This document shows, one piece after another, positions 52,691-62,281 of a stretch of DNA of 64,000 nucleotides. The first letter of the stretch is position 1, and every line of letters starts with the position of its first letter. The DNA is from Janibacter sp. CX7. Lineage in GTDB: Bacteria; Actinomycetota; Actinomycetes; Actinomycetales; Dermatophilaceae. The position numbers were made by a program, and so were the translations under genes. The notes beneath the pieces are model-generated. The model searched no databases, was not told the origin of the DNA, and saw only the letters and a program-made list of their open reading frames with translations. The stretch lies in contig NZ_CP101464.1 of assembly GCF_024362365.1 (NCBI RefSeq), positions 1,054,001 to 1,118,000 of the forward strand. The letters are read 5' to 3'.

Positions 52691-52728
52691 GGTCCGCGCC
52701 TTCTCTCAGGTACGGACCAGAGAAGGAG
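52691..52728 (+). promoter_or_regulatory. infB leader with two mutually exclusive hairpins
   Basis: Hairpin 1 pairs GGTCCG (52691-52696) with CGGACC (52713-52718). Hairpin 2 pairs CCTTCTCT (52699-52706) with AGAGAAGG (52719-52726), 8 perfect pairs that cover most of the ribosome site AAGGAG (52723-52728). The arms interleave with no nucleotide between the two 3' arms, so both full stems can hardly coexist: a switch-like arrangement. Confidence 0.55.
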
Positions 52729-52732
52729 AAAC

Positions 52733-55573
52733 GTGGCCAAGGTCCGTGTCCACGAGCTCGCCAAGGAGCTCGGGGTTTCCAGCAAGGCCCTGCTCGCCCA
52801 CCTGGGCGACATGGGAGAGTTCGTGAAGTCTGCGAGCTCGACGATCGAGGCGCCGGTCGTGCGCCGGGTGAAGGACAACCCGCCCGCCGCCGACCCCAAG
52901 GCGAAGAAGGCCGCCGCGGCTCCCAAGCCCGGTGCCAAGCCCGGTCCGAAGCCGGCCCCCGCGCAGCCCGCTGCGCAGGAGCCCGCCGCCGAGGCACCCG
53001 CCGCCGCGCCGACCCCCGGCCCCAAGGCGCCGACGCCCGGTCCCAAGCCGGCCGCCGCGCCCCAGGCCCCCGAGGCCCCGGCACCCGCCGAGCCGACCCC
53101 GGCCCCCGCTGCTCCGGCTGCGGAGTCCCCGGCTGCGCCGGCGAAGCCCGCGGCGACGCCCGGCCCCAAGCCCGCGACGCCCGGCCCCAAGCCGGCTCCG
53201 GCCAAGCCCGCCGCCCGCGGCGGCGGCCCGCGTCCGGGCAACAATCCCTTCGCCTCCAGCCAGGGCATGGGCACCCGTCGTGGCGAAGGGGGTGGCTCCG
53301 GCGGCGCTCGCCCCGGCAACAACCCCTTCGCGTCCAGCCAGGGGATGCCCCGTCCGGGCCAGCGTCCCGGCGGCCAGCGCCCCGGTGGCGCCGGTCAGCG
53401 TCCGGCGGCTGCGGCCGGCCAGGGCGGTCCGCGTCCCGCGGGTCCGCGCCCCGGCGGCGGTCCCCGTCCCTCGCCCGGCATGATGCCCTCCAGCTCGGCC
53501 GTCCCGCGGCCGGGTGAGCGTCCCGGTGGCCGTGGTGGCCCGGGCGCCGGTCGTGGTCGCCCCGGTGGCGGCCCCGGTGCCCGTCCGGGCGGTGGCCCCG
53601 GTGGCGGTGGCTACCGCGGTGGCCCCGGTGGCCGTGGCGGCACCCAGGGTGCCTTCGGTCGCGGTGGCGGCAAGCGCAAGCAGCGCAAGAGCAAGCGGGC
53701 GAAGCGGGCCGAGTTCGAGCAGATGCAGGCGCCGTCGATCGGCGGTGTCATCGTCCCCCGTGGCGACGGCTCGACCGTGGTGCGCGTGCGTCAGGGCGCC
53801 TCGATGACCGACTTCGCGGACAAGATCAACGCCAACCCCGCGTCGCTCGTCACCGTGCTCTTCAACCTCGGTGAGATGGCCACGGCCACGCAGTCGCTCG
53901 ACGAGGAGACCTTCCAGCTCCTCGGCGCCGAGCTCGGCTACGACATCCAGATCGTCTCGCCCGAGGAGGAGGAGCGCGAGCTCTTCGACTCCTTCGACAT
54001 CAACCTCGAGATCGGGGTCGACGCCGAGGACGAGGAGGACCTGGCGGCCCGTCCGCCGGTCGTCACCGTCATGGGTCACGTCGACCACGGCAAGACGCGT
54101 CTGCTCGACGCGATCCGCAACGCCGACGTGGGCTCGGGCGAGGCCGGTGGCATCACCCAGCACATCGGCGCCTACCAGATCCACACCGAGCACGAGGGTG
54201 CGGACCGCCCGCTGACCTTCATCGACACCCCGGGTCACGAGGCCTTCACGGCCATGCGTGCCCGTGGTGCCAAGGTCACCGACATCGCGATCCTCGTGGT
54301 CGCGGCCGACGACGGCGTCATGCCGCAGACCATCGAGGCGCTCAACCACGCCCAGGCTGCGGACGTGCCGATCGTCGTCGCGGTCAACAAGATCGACGTC
54401 GAGGGCGCCGACCCGGCGAAGATCCGTGGTCAGCTCACCGAGTACAACCTCGTGGCCGAGGAGTACGGCGGCGACACGATGTTCGTCGACGTCTCCGCCA
54501 AGCAGGGTCAGAACATCGACACCCTGCTCGAGGCCGTCCTGCTCACCGCGGACGCGGCGCTCGACCTGCGGGCCAACCCCGACCGGGACGCCCGGGGTGT
54601 CGCGATCGAGGCCAACCTCGACAAGGGCCGCGGTGCGACCGCGACCGTCCTCGTCCAGTCCGGCACGCTGCACGTCGGTGACGCGATCGTCACCGGCTCG
54701 GCCTTCGGTCGTGTGCGCGCCATGCTCGACGAGCACGGCAACAACGTCGACGAGGCGGGCCCGTCCCGTCCGGTCCAGGTGCTCGGTCTCTCCTCGGTCC
54801 CGCGGGCCGGCGACACCTTCGTCGTCGCCCCCGACGACCGGACCGCGCGCCAGATCGCCGAGAAGCGTGAGGCCGCCGACCGTCAGGCCAGCCTGGCCAA
54901 GGCGCGCAAGCGGATCAGCCTCGAGGACCTCGACCAGGTCATCGCGGCGGGCAAGATCGACACCCTCAACCTCATCCTCAAGGGTGACGTGTCGGGTTCG
55001 GTCGAGGCCCTGGAGGACGCCCTGCTGCAGATCGACGTCGGCGACGACGTCGACCTGCGGATCATCGACCGCGGCGTCGGCGCGATCACGCTCAACAACA
55101 TCAACCTCGCCATGGCCTCGGACGCGATCATCATCGGCTTCAACGTCCGTGCCGAGGGCCAGAACGCCGAGGTCGCCGAGCGCGAGGGCGTCGAGATCCG
55201 CTACTACGGCGTGATCTACCAGGCCATCGAGGAGATCGAGCAGGCGCTCAAGGGCATGCTCAAGCCGGAGTACGAGGAGGTCGAGCTCGGCTCGGCGGAG
55301 ATCCGCGAGGTCTTCCGCTCGAGCAAGTTCGGCAACATCGCCGGTTCGATCGTCCGCAGCGGCGAGATCAAGCGTGGCTCCAAGGCGCGCATCACGCGCA
55401 ACGGCGTGGTGCTCACCGAGGGCCTCGAGCTCACCGGTCTGCGTCGCTTCAAGGACGACGTCACCGAGGTCCGCGAGGGCTTCGAGTGCGGTATCAACCT
55501 CGGCAGCTTCAACGACGTGCAGGAGGGTGACCTCATCACCACCTACGAGATGCGCGAGAAGCCGCGCGACTGA
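52733..55573 (+). CDS. infB: translation initiation factor IF-2
   Basis: 946-aa IF-2, the GTPase that places initiator tRNA on the ribosome. Domain order: a short N-terminal IF2N (1-50), a Pro/Ala/Gly/Arg-rich low-complexity region (about 55-310), a Lys/Arg cluster, a second IF2N-like part, then the G domain with GHVDHGKT (G1), IDTPGHE (G3) and NKID (G4) from about residue 440. Domains II, III and C follow, with [16 protein letters not shown] and [26 protein letters not shown]. The long low-complexity region is normal for actinobacterial IF-2. GTG start with AAGGAG 4 nt upstream, partly hidden in a hairpin. Ends at a strong terminator. Confidence 0.97.
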   Translation: MAKVRVHELAKELGVSSKALLAHLGDMGEFVKSASSTIEAPVVRRVKDNPPAADPKAKKAAAAPKPGAKPGPKPAPAQPAAQEPAAEAPAAAPTPGPKAPTPGPKPAAAPQAPEAPAPAEPTPAPAAPAAESPAAPAKPAATPGPKPATPGPKPAPAKPAARGGGPRPGNNPFASSQGMGTRRGEGGGSGGARPGNNPFASSQGMPRPGQRPGGQRPGGAGQRPAAAAGQGGPRPAGPRPGGGPRPSPGMMPSSSAVPRPGERPGGRGGPGAGRGRPGGGPGARPGGGPGGGGYRGGPGGRGGTQGAFGRGGGKRKQRKSKRAKRAEFEQMQAPSIGGVIVPRGDGSTVVRVRQGASMTDFADKINANPASLVTVLFNLGEMATATQSLDEETFQLLGAELGYDIQIVSPEEEERELFDSFDINLEIGVDAEDEEDLAARPPVVTVMGHVDHGKTRLLDAIRNADVGSGEAGGITQHIGAYQIHTEHEGADRPLTFIDTPGHEAFTAMRARGAKVTDIAILVVAADDGVMPQTIEALNHAQAADVPIVVAVNKIDVEGADPAKIRGQLTEYNLVAEEYGGDTMFVDVSAKQGQNIDTLLEAVLLTADAALDLRANPDRDARGVAIEANLDKGRGATATVLVQSGTLHVGDAIVTGSAFGRVRAMLDEHGNNVDEAGPSRPVQVLGLSSVPRAGDTFVVAPDDRTARQIAEKREAADRQASLAKARKRISLEDLDQVIAAGKIDTLNLILKGDVSGSVEALEDALLQIDVGDDVDLRIIDRGVGAITLNNINLAMASDAIIIGFNVRAEGQNAEVAEREGVEIRYYGVIYQAIEEIEQALKGMLKPEYEEVELGSAEIREVFRSSKFGNIAGSIVRSGEIKRGSKARITRNGVVLTEGLELTGLRRFKDDVTEVREGFECGINLGSFNDVQEGDLITTYEMREKPRD

Positions 55574-55595
55574 TCTCGTCGGACGCAGGACAGGT

Positions 55596-55635
55596 CGAAG
55601 GGGGGTGGGCAGCGCGAGCTGCCCACCCCCCTTCG
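55596..55635. terminator. terminator after infB
   Basis: Perfect 17-bp stem: arms 55596-55612 (CGAAGGGGGGTGGGCAG) and 55619-55635, loop CGCGAG. No T-run. It begins with the CGAAGGG motif and ends with its complement. Confidence 0.85.
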
Positions 55636-55722
55636 CCGCGCCCGGGGCCGTCCCTCCCGCGGTGACGGCCCGATGCCGACTAGGGTTGCGGTGACCACAC
55701 CCACGACTTCAGGGGAGCCTCA

Positions 55723-56184
55723 ATGAGCACGCCTCCTCCTCCGCCCGGCAGCGGAGGCAACCAGCCCTACGACCCGACCGGCCAGGGCTCGACGCCCGGC
55801 CAGCAGCCCGCCTACGGCTCCCAGCAGCCGCCGGCCTACGGCCAGGGCCAGCAGTACGGCTCCGGCATGCCGCCGCAGGCCCCGCCGCCCGGCGGTGGCC
55901 TCCCGCAGCAGGGCGGCAACAACAACGGCCAGATCCTGTCGATCATCTCGGTCGTCACCGGTGTCCTCGGCCTGTGCTGCTGCACCTGGTTCATCTTCTC
56001 GATTGCCGCGGTCGTCCTCGGCTTCTTCGGCATGAAGGAGTACGACAAGACCGGCCAGAAGAAGACGCTGGCGCAGGTCGGCATCGGCCTCGGCATCGCC
56101 GGCATCGTCATCGGGATCATCTACTGGATCCTCATCGCCACCGGCGTCGTCGACTCGAGCTTCGAGTACTACAGCGACTTCTGA
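55723..56184 (+). CDS. DUF4190-type proline/glycine-rich membrane protein
   Basis: 153-aa protein. Residues 1-65 are a low-complexity cytoplasmic tail rich in Pro, Gly, Gln and Tyr (QQPAYGSQQPPAYGQGQQYG). Two membrane helices follow (ILSIISVVTGVLGLCCCTWFIF and IGLGIAGIVIGIIYWILIATGV) with a short loop FFGMKEYDKTGQKKT between, the DUF4190 layout. Function unknown. -10 box TAGGGT near 55682 and AGGGGAG before the ATG. Lies alone between the infB and its own terminators, interrupting the usual infB-rbfA order. Confidence 0.78.
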   Translation: MSTPPPPPGSGGNQPYDPTGQGSTPGQQPAYGSQQPPAYGQGQQYGSGMPPQAPPPGGGLPQQGGNNNGQILSIISVVTGVLGLCCCTWFIFSIAAVVLGFFGMKEYDKTGQKKTLAQVGIGLGIAGIVIGIIYWILIATGVVDSSFEYYSDF

Positions 56185-56193
56185 TCGACACCC

Positions 56194-56233
56194 GCGCGAC
56201 GCCCCCGGCACGATGGTGCCGGGGGCGTCGCGC
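56194..56233. terminator. terminator after the DUF4190 gene
   Basis: Perfect 18-bp stem GCGCGACGCCCCCGGCAC (56194-56211) with its complement at 56216-56233 and a GATG loop. No T-run. A TACGGT box at 56240-56245 just after it may start the rbfA-truB-ribF message. Confidence 0.85.
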
Positions 56234-56282
56234 GTCGCATACGGTGGGACCGTCCCCACCCAGCCCCTCACGGAGGTGTGCC

Positions 56283-56729
56283 ATGGCCGACCCGGCCCGC
56301 GCCCGCAAGATCGCCGACCGCATCCAGGAGCTCATCGCGGCCAACCTGCAGCAGGTCGTCAAGGACCCCGACCTGGGCTTCGTGACGATCACGGACGTGC
56401 GGGTGACCGGCGACCTGCAGCACGCCTCGGTCTTCTACACCGTCTTCGGCGACGACGCGCAGCGCGAGCGCAGCGCCGAGGTCCTCGAGGCCAACCGCGG
56501 CAAGCTGCGCTCCTTCGTCGGCAAGCAGCTCGGGATCCGGCTCACCCCGACCCTCGAGATCATCCCCGACGCGCTGCCCGAGAATGCGTCCCACATCGAC
56601 GACCTGCTGCGCTCGGCGCGCGAGCGCGACGAGGACCTCGCCCGCTCGCGCACCGATGCCCGTCCCGCCGGCGAGGCCGACCCCTACCGGACCAAGGACG
56701 CCGACGACGAGGGGACCTCCCCGGCGTGA
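56283..56729 (+). CDS. rbfA: ribosome-binding factor A
   Basis: 148-aa RbfA, a KH-fold factor in 16S rRNA 5'-end maturation and cold adaptation. Start MADPARARKIADRIQELIAANLQQ, centre DPDLGFVTITDVRVTGDLQHASVFYTV, and LRSFVGKQLGIRLTPTLEIIPD are typical. A charged tail (120-148) is specific to actinobacteria. GGAGGTG lies 5-11 nt before the ATG. It overlaps truB by 4 nt. Confidence 0.95.
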   Translation: MADPARARKIADRIQELIAANLQQVVKDPDLGFVTITDVRVTGDLQHASVFYTVFGDDAQRERSAEVLEANRGKLRSFVGKQLGIRLTPTLEIIPDALPENASHIDDLLRSARERDEDLARSRTDARPAGEADPYRTKDADDEGTSPA

Positions 56730-57646
56730 GCGACGGTCTCGTCGTCGTCGACAAGCCGGCCGACTGGTCCAGCCACGACGTCGTCGCCCGCAGCCGGCGT
56801 CTCTACCGCACCCGCAAGGTCGGCCACGCCGGCACCCTCGACCCGATGGCCACCGGCGTCCTCGTCCTCGGTGTCGGGCGGGGGACCAAGCTGCTCACCT
56901 TCCTCGTCGGCGCGGACAAGGAGTACACCGCGACGATCCGCCTCGGTCAGGCGACGATCACCGACGACGCCGAAGGGGAGGTCACGAGCGTCGGCGAGGT
57001 GGCCGGGGTCGACCGGGCCGCGCTCGACGCGGCCATCGGGCGGCTCACCGGCGACATCCAGCAGGTGCCGAGCGCGGTGAGCGCGATCAAGGTCAAGGGC
57101 GAGCGCTCCTACGCCCGCGTGCGTGCCGGCGAGGAGGTCGACCTGCCGGCGCGGCCGGTCACGGTCTCCCGATTCGACGTGCTCGACGTGCGCCCCGCTG
57201 ATGCCGACGGCCACCCGGTGCTCGACGTCGACGTCGTCGTCGAGGTCTCGTCCGGGACCTATGTGCGCGCACTCGCCCGCGACCTCGGGGCCGACCTGGG
57301 GACCCACGGCCACCTCACCGCGCTGCGCCGCACTCGCGTGGGCGGGCTGACGCTCGAGCACGCCCACACCCTCGACGAGCTCACCGCCCTGCGCGAGAGC
57401 GGGGGAGAGGACGCACAGCTGCCGCTCACCCCGCTCGCCGACGCGGCCCGGGCGGCTCTCGTCACCCGTGAGCTCACGGCCGACGAGGCCCGCGCCCTCG
57501 GCTACGGGCAGCGCGTCGAGAGCGCCGAGCCCGGTCGCACCGAGCCGGTCGCCGCCCTGTCGCCGGAGGGCGAGCTCGTCGCCGTGCTCGACGAGAGTCG
57601 CGCCCGCGCGCGAGCCCACGTCGTCTTCGCCCCCGCCAGTTCGTAG
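56726..57646 (+). CDS. truB: tRNA pseudouridine-55 synthase
   Basis: 306-aa TruB, which makes pseudouridine 55 in the T-loop of tRNAs. LVVVDKPADWSSHDVV at the N-terminus, KVGHAGTLDPMATGVLVLGVGRGTKLL with the catalytic Asp of GTLDP, and PSAVSAIKVKGERSYARVRAGEEV. A C-terminal PUA-like domain (about 225-300) follows. GTG overlaps rbfA by 4 nt, ribF lies 11 nt downstream; the three form one message. Confidence 0.96.
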   Translation: MSDGLVVVDKPADWSSHDVVARSRRLYRTRKVGHAGTLDPMATGVLVLGVGRGTKLLTFLVGADKEYTATIRLGQATITDDAEGEVTSVGEVAGVDRAALDAAIGRLTGDIQQVPSAVSAIKVKGERSYARVRAGEEVDLPARPVTVSRFDVLDVRPADADGHPVLDVDVVVEVSSGTYVRALARDLGADLGTHGHLTALRRTRVGGLTLEHAHTLDELTALRESGGEDAQLPLTPLADAARAALVTRELTADEARALGYGQRVESAEPGRTEPVAALSPEGELVAVLDESRARARAHVVFAPASS

Positions 57647-57657
57647 AGTGTCCTCTC

Positions 57658-58608
57658 GTGCAGCACTGGACAGCCCCGAGCGACACCCCGCCGCAGCTGC
57701 GGCCGTGCGTGGCGACCTTCGGCAACTTCGACGGGGTGCACCGCGGCCACCGTGCGATCCTCGACGAGCTCAGCCGGCAGGCGCGCGAGCGTGACCTGCC
57801 CGCAGTCGCGGTGACCTTCGACCCCCACCCGGTCGAGGTCATGCACCCGGAGCGCGCGCCCGAGATCATCTCGCCCGGCCCGCTGCGCGACGAGCTGCTC
57901 GAGCAGGCCGGGGTCGACGGGCTGCTGTCGCTGCCCTTCACCATGGAGTTCGCGCAGACGAGCGCCGTCGACTACGTCGTCGACACCTTCGTCACCGGGC
58001 TGCAGGCGCAGTGCCTCGTCGTCGGGGCCGACACCAAGGGCTTCGGCGCCGGCTACACCGGTGACGTCGAGCTGCTGCGTCGCCTGGGCGAGGAGCACGG
58101 CTTCGACGTCGTCGTCATCGAGGACCAGGGCGAGACCGAGCGCTGGTCCTCCTCGGCCGTGCGCGCCCACCTCGCCGCCGGCGAGGCCGCCGAGGCCGCC
58201 GCCATCCTCGGCCGTCCGCACCGCGTCGTCGGCACCGTCGTCCACGGCCACCACCGCGGGCGCGAGCTCGGCTACCCGACGGCCAACCTCGGCGCCGACA
58301 GCCTCGGGCTCGTCCCGGCCGACGGCGTCTACGCCGGCTGGCTCATCCGCCTCGACCGGCCGGAGGGCGACCCGGAGCGTCGCCTGCCGGCCGCCATCTC
58401 GGTGGGGACCAACCCGACCTTCGACGGGCAGGTCCGCGTCGTCGAGTCCTACGTCCTCGACCGCACCGACCTCGACCTCTACGGCGAGCGGGTGGCCGTC
58501 GACTTCGTCGGCCACGTGCGCCCGACGCTGCGCTTCGAGTCCATCGACGAGCTGCTCGTGGCCATGGCGCGCGACGTCGAGCGCACCCGCGACCTGCTCG
58601 ACCTCTGA
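57658..58608 (+). CDS. ribF: bifunctional riboflavin kinase / FAD synthetase
   Basis: 316-aa RibF that phosphorylates riboflavin to FMN and adenylates FMN to FAD. N-terminal nucleotidyltransferase domain with VATFGNFDGVHRGHRAIL, VTFDPHPVEVMHPERAP and WSSSAVRAHLAAGEAAEAA. C-terminal kinase domain has GRELGYPTANLGADSLGLVPADGVYAGW and AISVGTNPTFDG, then VESYVLD. GTG start 11 nt after truB. Position behind truB is conserved in actinobacteria. Confidence 0.96.
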   Translation: MQHWTAPSDTPPQLRPCVATFGNFDGVHRGHRAILDELSRQARERDLPAVAVTFDPHPVEVMHPERAPEIISPGPLRDELLEQAGVDGLLSLPFTMEFAQTSAVDYVVDTFVTGLQAQCLVVGADTKGFGAGYTGDVELLRRLGEEHGFDVVVIEDQGETERWSSSAVRAHLAAGEAAEAAAILGRPHRVVGTVVHGHHRGRELGYPTANLGADSLGLVPADGVYAGWLIRLDRPEGDPERRLPAAISVGTNPTFDGQVRVVESYVLDRTDLDLYGERVAVDFVGHVRPTLRFESIDELLVAMARDVERTRDLLDL

Positions 58609-58616
58609 CGCCGGCC

Positions 58617-59774
58617 GTGCCCGAGCCAGGTCGGCGTGGTCGGCTCGCGCGGCAGCTGCTGCGCTCCGACCTCGTCCTGCTCGCCGCGGCGCTCATCGCC
58701 TCGGGCCTGGGCGCCGTGCTCGTCCACTCCGCCACCCGGGCCGACGCCGGCTCCGCCTATCTCGTGCGGCACCTGCTCAACCTCGCCATCGGGCTGCTCA
58801 TCGCCCTGGCCGTCGTCCGGCTGGACCGGGCTGCGCTGCGGGCACTGGCCCCCTTCGTCTACCTCGCGGGGATCATCGGTCTCGCCCTCGTGCTCACCCC
58901 GCTCGGCTCCGAGATCAACGGCTCGCGGTCGTGGATCCAGGTGCCCGGGGGCTTCTCGATCCAGCCGAGCGAGATGGCCAAGGTCGGCCTGTGCGTCGCC
59001 CTGCCGATGCTGCTCGCGCCCGCGGCGGAGCGCCGTGACCGGCCACGGCCCCGCGAGGTCCTGCTCGCCGGGCTCGTCACGGCCGTACCCGTGCTGCTCG
59101 TCATGGCCCAGCCCGACCTCGGCTCGGCGCTCGTGCTCGTCGCCCTCGCGCTCGGCGTGCTCGTCGTCTCCGGCGCCTCCTGGCCCTGGCTCGCCGGGGT
59201 GCTGCTCGCCGGCGTCGCGGCGGTGACCGCGGCCTTCACGACGCCCCTGCTCAGCGCCTACCAGCGTGACCGGCTCACCGCCTTCCTCGACCCGAGCACC
59301 GACCCGCTCGGCATCGGCTACCAGACCCAGCAGGTACGACGGGCGATCGCCGGAGGTGGCTGGGGCGGGCAGGGACTGCACGCCGGCGACCTGACGAGCT
59401 CGGGCGCCATCCCCTTCCAGGAGACCGACTTCGTCTTCTCGGTCGCGGGGGAGGAGCTCGGCTTCGTCGGTGCGGCCTTCGTCGTCTGCCTCCTGGGGCT
59501 CGTCGTCGCCCGCATCGCCCTGGCGGGCACGCGCAGCGACGACCCCTTCGTCCGGCTCGTGTGCTGGGGGGTCGCGAGCTGGTTCGCCGTCCAGTCGGTG
59601 GAGAACATCGGGATGAACCTCGGCCTGCTCCCGGTGACCGGCCTGCCGCTGCCCTTCCTCTCCTACGGCGGGTCGTCGATGTTCGCCTGCTGGGCGGCGA
59701 TCGGCCTCGTCGTCGCCGTGACCCGGGAGGAGAGGTCCGCCACAGGTCGTGGACCGGCGCGACCGCGCGGGTGA
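58617..59774 (+). CDS. rodA: RodA/FtsW/SpoVE-family peptidoglycan glycosyltransferase
   Basis: 385-aa SEDS protein with about ten membrane helices. SEDS proteins polymerise lipid II with a class B PBP. Signs: GSRSWIQVPGGFSIQPSEMAKVGLCVALPMLLA, MAQPDLGSALVLVALALGVL, GYQTQQVRRAIAGGGWGGQG, the catalytic-loop type QETDFVFSVAGEELGFVGAAFVV and a final LPVTGLPLPFLSYGGSSM. Closer to RodA than to FtsW because of the TDFVF and LPLPFLSYGG forms and the lack of a cytoplasmic FtsZ-tail; the PBP partner is not in the window. GTG, 8 nt after ribF. Confidence 0.9.
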   Translation: MPEPGRRGRLARQLLRSDLVLLAAALIASGLGAVLVHSATRADAGSAYLVRHLLNLAIGLLIALAVVRLDRAALRALAPFVYLAGIIGLALVLTPLGSEINGSRSWIQVPGGFSIQPSEMAKVGLCVALPMLLAPAAERRDRPRPREVLLAGLVTAVPVLLVMAQPDLGSALVLVALALGVLVVSGASWPWLAGVLLAGVAAVTAAFTTPLLSAYQRDRLTAFLDPSTDPLGIGYQTQQVRRAIAGGGWGGQGLHAGDLTSSGAIPFQETDFVFSVAGEELGFVGAAFVVCLLGLVVARIALAGTRSDDPFVRLVCWGVASWFAVQSVENIGMNLGLLPVTGLPLPFLSYGGSSMFACWAAIGLVVAVTREERSATGRGPARPRG

Positions 59775-59784
59775 CGATGTCGCC

Positions 59785-60267
59785 GTGCAGATCCCGACCT
59801 TCCAGACCCTGTCCAAGGACCTCGGCGCCACCGCCCTGCGCCGCGGTCTCAACCTGTGGCCGCCCTTCCTCGCGGCGAGCGTCAACGTCGACCGCATCTC
59901 GCCCGACTTCCGCGAGTTCGACGTCTCGCTGCGGATGCGCCCGTGGAGCCGCAACTACGTCGGCACGCAGTTCGGGGGATCGCTCTTCGCGATGTGCGAC
60001 CCGTGGTGGATGCTCGGCGCCCTGCGCAACCTCGGTGGGGACTACATCGTGTGGGACAAGGCGGGCGAGATCGACTTCGTCAGCCCCGGCCGCACCGACG
60101 TGAGCACGAGCATCCGGCTCACCGACGAGCTCCTCGACGGGATCCGGGCGGCGACCGCCGACGGCTCCAAGCACCTCGTGTGGTGCGACAACGACGTCGT
60201 CGCGCCCGACGGAACCCTCGTCGCCCGCTATCGCAAGCAGCTCTACGTGCGGCGCAAGCCGGCCTGA
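59785..60267 (+). CDS. DUF4442 hotdog-fold protein
   Basis: 160-aa hotdog protein. ALRRGLNLWPPFLAASVNVDRISPDFREFDVSLRMRPWSRNYVGTQFGGSLFAMCDPWWML-type sequence shows the DUF4442 family, thioesterase-like proteins without a known substrate. SNRNYVGTxFGG-like placement holds the likely active-site region. GTG 59785 is chosen since it does not overlap rodA; a GTG at 59749 inside rodA would add 12 residues. Followed by fadD with a 136-nt gap holding its control region. Confidence 0.75.
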   Translation: MQIPTFQTLSKDLGATALRRGLNLWPPFLAASVNVDRISPDFREFDVSLRMRPWSRNYVGTQFGGSLFAMCDPWWMLGALRNLGGDYIVWDKAGEIDFVSPGRTDVSTSIRLTDELLDGIRAATADGSKHLVWCDNDVVAPDGTLVARYRKQLYVRRKPA

Positions 60268-60300
60268 GTGCCCCCCCGGCCGGGCCGCCGCCCCGGGCCG

Positions 60301-60322
60301 TTGGTTACCAATCGGTTACTGT
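60301..60322 (+). promoter_or_regulatory. putative operator and -10 of the fadD-type ligase
   Basis: TTGGTTACCAATCGGTTACTG-like sequence: GGTTAC occurs twice (60303-60308 and 60314-60319), the first within the near-palindrome TTGGTTACCAA. TACTGT (60317-60322) is a candidate -10. The layout resembles TetR-type operators near fatty-acid genes, but no regulator lies nearby. Confidence 0.35.
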
Positions 60323-60403
60323 CCGGACAGGGCAGTGACACCGCCCGCCCTCGTGGGAGAAGATGCGCGCACCACCCGCAGCCCACGAAGGAGTGGACTT
60401 CCC

Positions 60404-62260
60404 GTGCCTGACCCCATCCCCTCGCGCGCGTCCGACGAGGTCTTCGACGCCAGCGTCTTCACCCACCGCGCCCCCTCCGTCGGTCACCTCCTGCGTGACC
60501 GCATCGCCGCCACACCCGACACCACCGCCTACTCCTTCCCCTCGGGCATCGCCTGGGGGGAGCTGACGTGGGCCCAGCTGGGGGAGCGGGTGTGGGCGCT
60601 CGCCGCGGGCCTCGTCGACCTCGGCATCCAGTCGGAGGACCGGGTCTCGCTCGCCTCGAGCACCCGCATCGAGTGGGTGCTCGCGGACTACGCGATCATG
60701 GCCGCGGGCGCTGCGACGACGACGATCTACCCGACGTCGATCAGCGACGACGTCGCCTTCATCATCGCCAACTCCGGCTCCCGCGTCGTCGTCGCCGAGG
60801 ACGCCGAGCAGGTCGCCAAGCTGCGCGAGGTCCGCGACGCGATCCCCGACGTCATGACCGTCGTCGCGGTCGACACCGAGGGCGTCGACCTCGACGACTG
60901 GGTCATCTCCTTCGAGGACCTCGAGGAGCGCGGTGCCGCCCTGCTCGCCTCCGAGCCGGGCGTCGTCGACACCCGCATCGACGGCACGGGTCCCGAGTCG
61001 CTCGCGACGATCATCTACACCTCGGGCACGACCGGCCGGCCCAAGGGCGTGCGACTGCTGCACCGGACGTGGACCTACCAGGGCGCGGCGATCCGCTCGA
61101 CGGGGATGCTCACCGCCGACGACGTGCACTACCTGTGGCTGCCGCTGTCGCACGTCTTCGCCAAGGTGCTGCTGCTCATCAGCACCGACGTCGGCATGCA
61201 GACGGCGGTCGACGGCCGGATCGACAAGATCGTCGACAACCTCGGCGAGGTGCGGCCGACCTTCATGGCCGCGGCGCCACGCATCTTCGAGAAGGTCTAC
61301 GGCAAGCTCTCCCTGTCGATGCAGGAGGAGGGCGGTGCCAAGGCGAAGATCTTCGACTTCGCGTCGGAGACCGCCCGCGCCTACTCCCAGGCGATGTCCG
61401 AGGGGCGCTCCCCGGGCGTCGCGCTCGGCCTGAAGCACAAGGTCGCCGACAAGCTCGTCCTGAGCAAGGTGCGCGAGCGCTTCGGCGGTCGGGTGCGCTT
61501 CTTCATCTCCGGCTCGGCGGCGCTCAACACCGACATCGCCCACTGGTTCAACGGCGCCGGCCTGCCGATCCTCGAGGGCTACGGCCTCACCGAGACCTCG
61601 GCGGCGGCGACGGTCAACCGGCCCTACGCCCTTCGTGTGGGGACCGTCGGCTGGCCCAACGTGCAGACGGAGATGAAGGTCGCCGAGGACGGCGAGATCC
61701 TCGTGCGCGGCGAGCACGTCATGCAGGGCTACCACGACAACCCCGACGCGACCGCCGAGGTGCTCACGGACGACGGGTGGTTCCACACCGGCGACATCGG
61801 CGAGATCGACGCCGACGGCTTCGTCAAGATCACCGACCGCAAGAAGGACCTCTTCAAGACGAGCAACGGCAAGTACGTCGCGCCCTCGCTCATCGAGTCG
61901 ACCTTCAAGGGCCTGTGCCCCTACGTCGGCCAGCTGCTCGTCCACGGCGAGAACCGGCAGTTCGTCTCGGCCCTGGTCACCCTCGACGAGGAGGCGATCC
62001 AGCCGTGGGCCCAGGCCAACGGCCTCGAGGGCGCGAGCTACACCGAGATCGTCTCCTCGATGCAGGCCCGCGACATGGTCCAGTCCTACGTCGACGAGCT
62101 CAACGCGGGCCTCAACCGGCACGAGCAGATCAAGAAGTTCCACATCCTCGGTCGTGACCTCACGGTCGAGGACGGCGAGCTGACGCCGAGCCTGAAGCTG
62201 CGCCGCAAGGTCGTCGCCGAGAAGTTCAAGGCCGACATCGAGGAGCTCTACCCGAGCTGA
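60404..62260 (+). CDS. long-chain acyl-CoA synthetase (FadD15-like AMP-binding enzyme)
   Basis: 618-aa ANL-superfamily ligase that activates fatty acids to acyl-CoA through acyl-AMP. AMP site IIYTSGTTGRPKGVRLLHRTW near residue 205, YLWLPLSHVFAKVLL, FFISGSAALNTDIAHWFNGAGLPILEGYGLTETSAAATVN-type region, and the C-terminal hinge WFHTGDIGEIDADGFVKITDRKKDLFKTSNGKYVAPSLIE. The catalytic Lys lies in the TPSLKLRRK segment near the end. GTG 60404 has AAGGAG 10 nt upstream; an ATG at 60335 would lie before this site. Monocistronic, with a hairpin at the end. Confidence 0.92.
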   Translation: MPDPIPSRASDEVFDASVFTHRAPSVGHLLRDRIAATPDTTAYSFPSGIAWGELTWAQLGERVWALAAGLVDLGIQSEDRVSLASSTRIEWVLADYAIMAAGAATTTIYPTSISDDVAFIIANSGSRVVVAEDAEQVAKLREVRDAIPDVMTVVAVDTEGVDLDDWVISFEDLEERGAALLASEPGVVDTRIDGTGPESLATIIYTSGTTGRPKGVRLLHRTWTYQGAAIRSTGMLTADDVHYLWLPLSHVFAKVLLLISTDVGMQTAVDGRIDKIVDNLGEVRPTFMAAAPRIFEKVYGKLSLSMQEEGGAKAKIFDFASETARAYSQAMSEGRSPGVALGLKHKVADKLVLSKVRERFGGRVRFFISGSAALNTDIAHWFNGAGLPILEGYGLTETSAAATVNRPYALRVGTVGWPNVQTEMKVAEDGEILVRGEHVMQGYHDNPDATAEVLTDDGWFHTGDIGEIDADGFVKITDRKKDLFKTSNGKYVAPSLIESTFKGLCPYVGQLLVHGENRQFVSALVTLDEEAIQPWAQANGLEGASYTEIVSSMQARDMVQSYVDELNAGLNRHEQIKKFHILGRDLTVEDGELTPSLKLRRKVVAEKFKADIEELYPS

Positions 62261-62281
62261 GTGGTCGCGTCGTCCGAAGGG

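Noticed and set aside
52691..52726. True H-type pseudoknot in the infB leader
   Set aside because: No nucleotide separates the two 3' arms, so the loop needed to cross the first stem is missing; alternative hairpins are more plausible.
52900..53660. Tandem DNA repeat in infB
   Set aside because: The Pro/Ala/Gly-rich low-complexity region is a normal feature of actinobacterial IF-2.
52706..54736. 676-codon minus-strand frame opposite infB
   Set aside because: Antisense shadow of infB with a repetitive composition, no start signal and no family resemblance.
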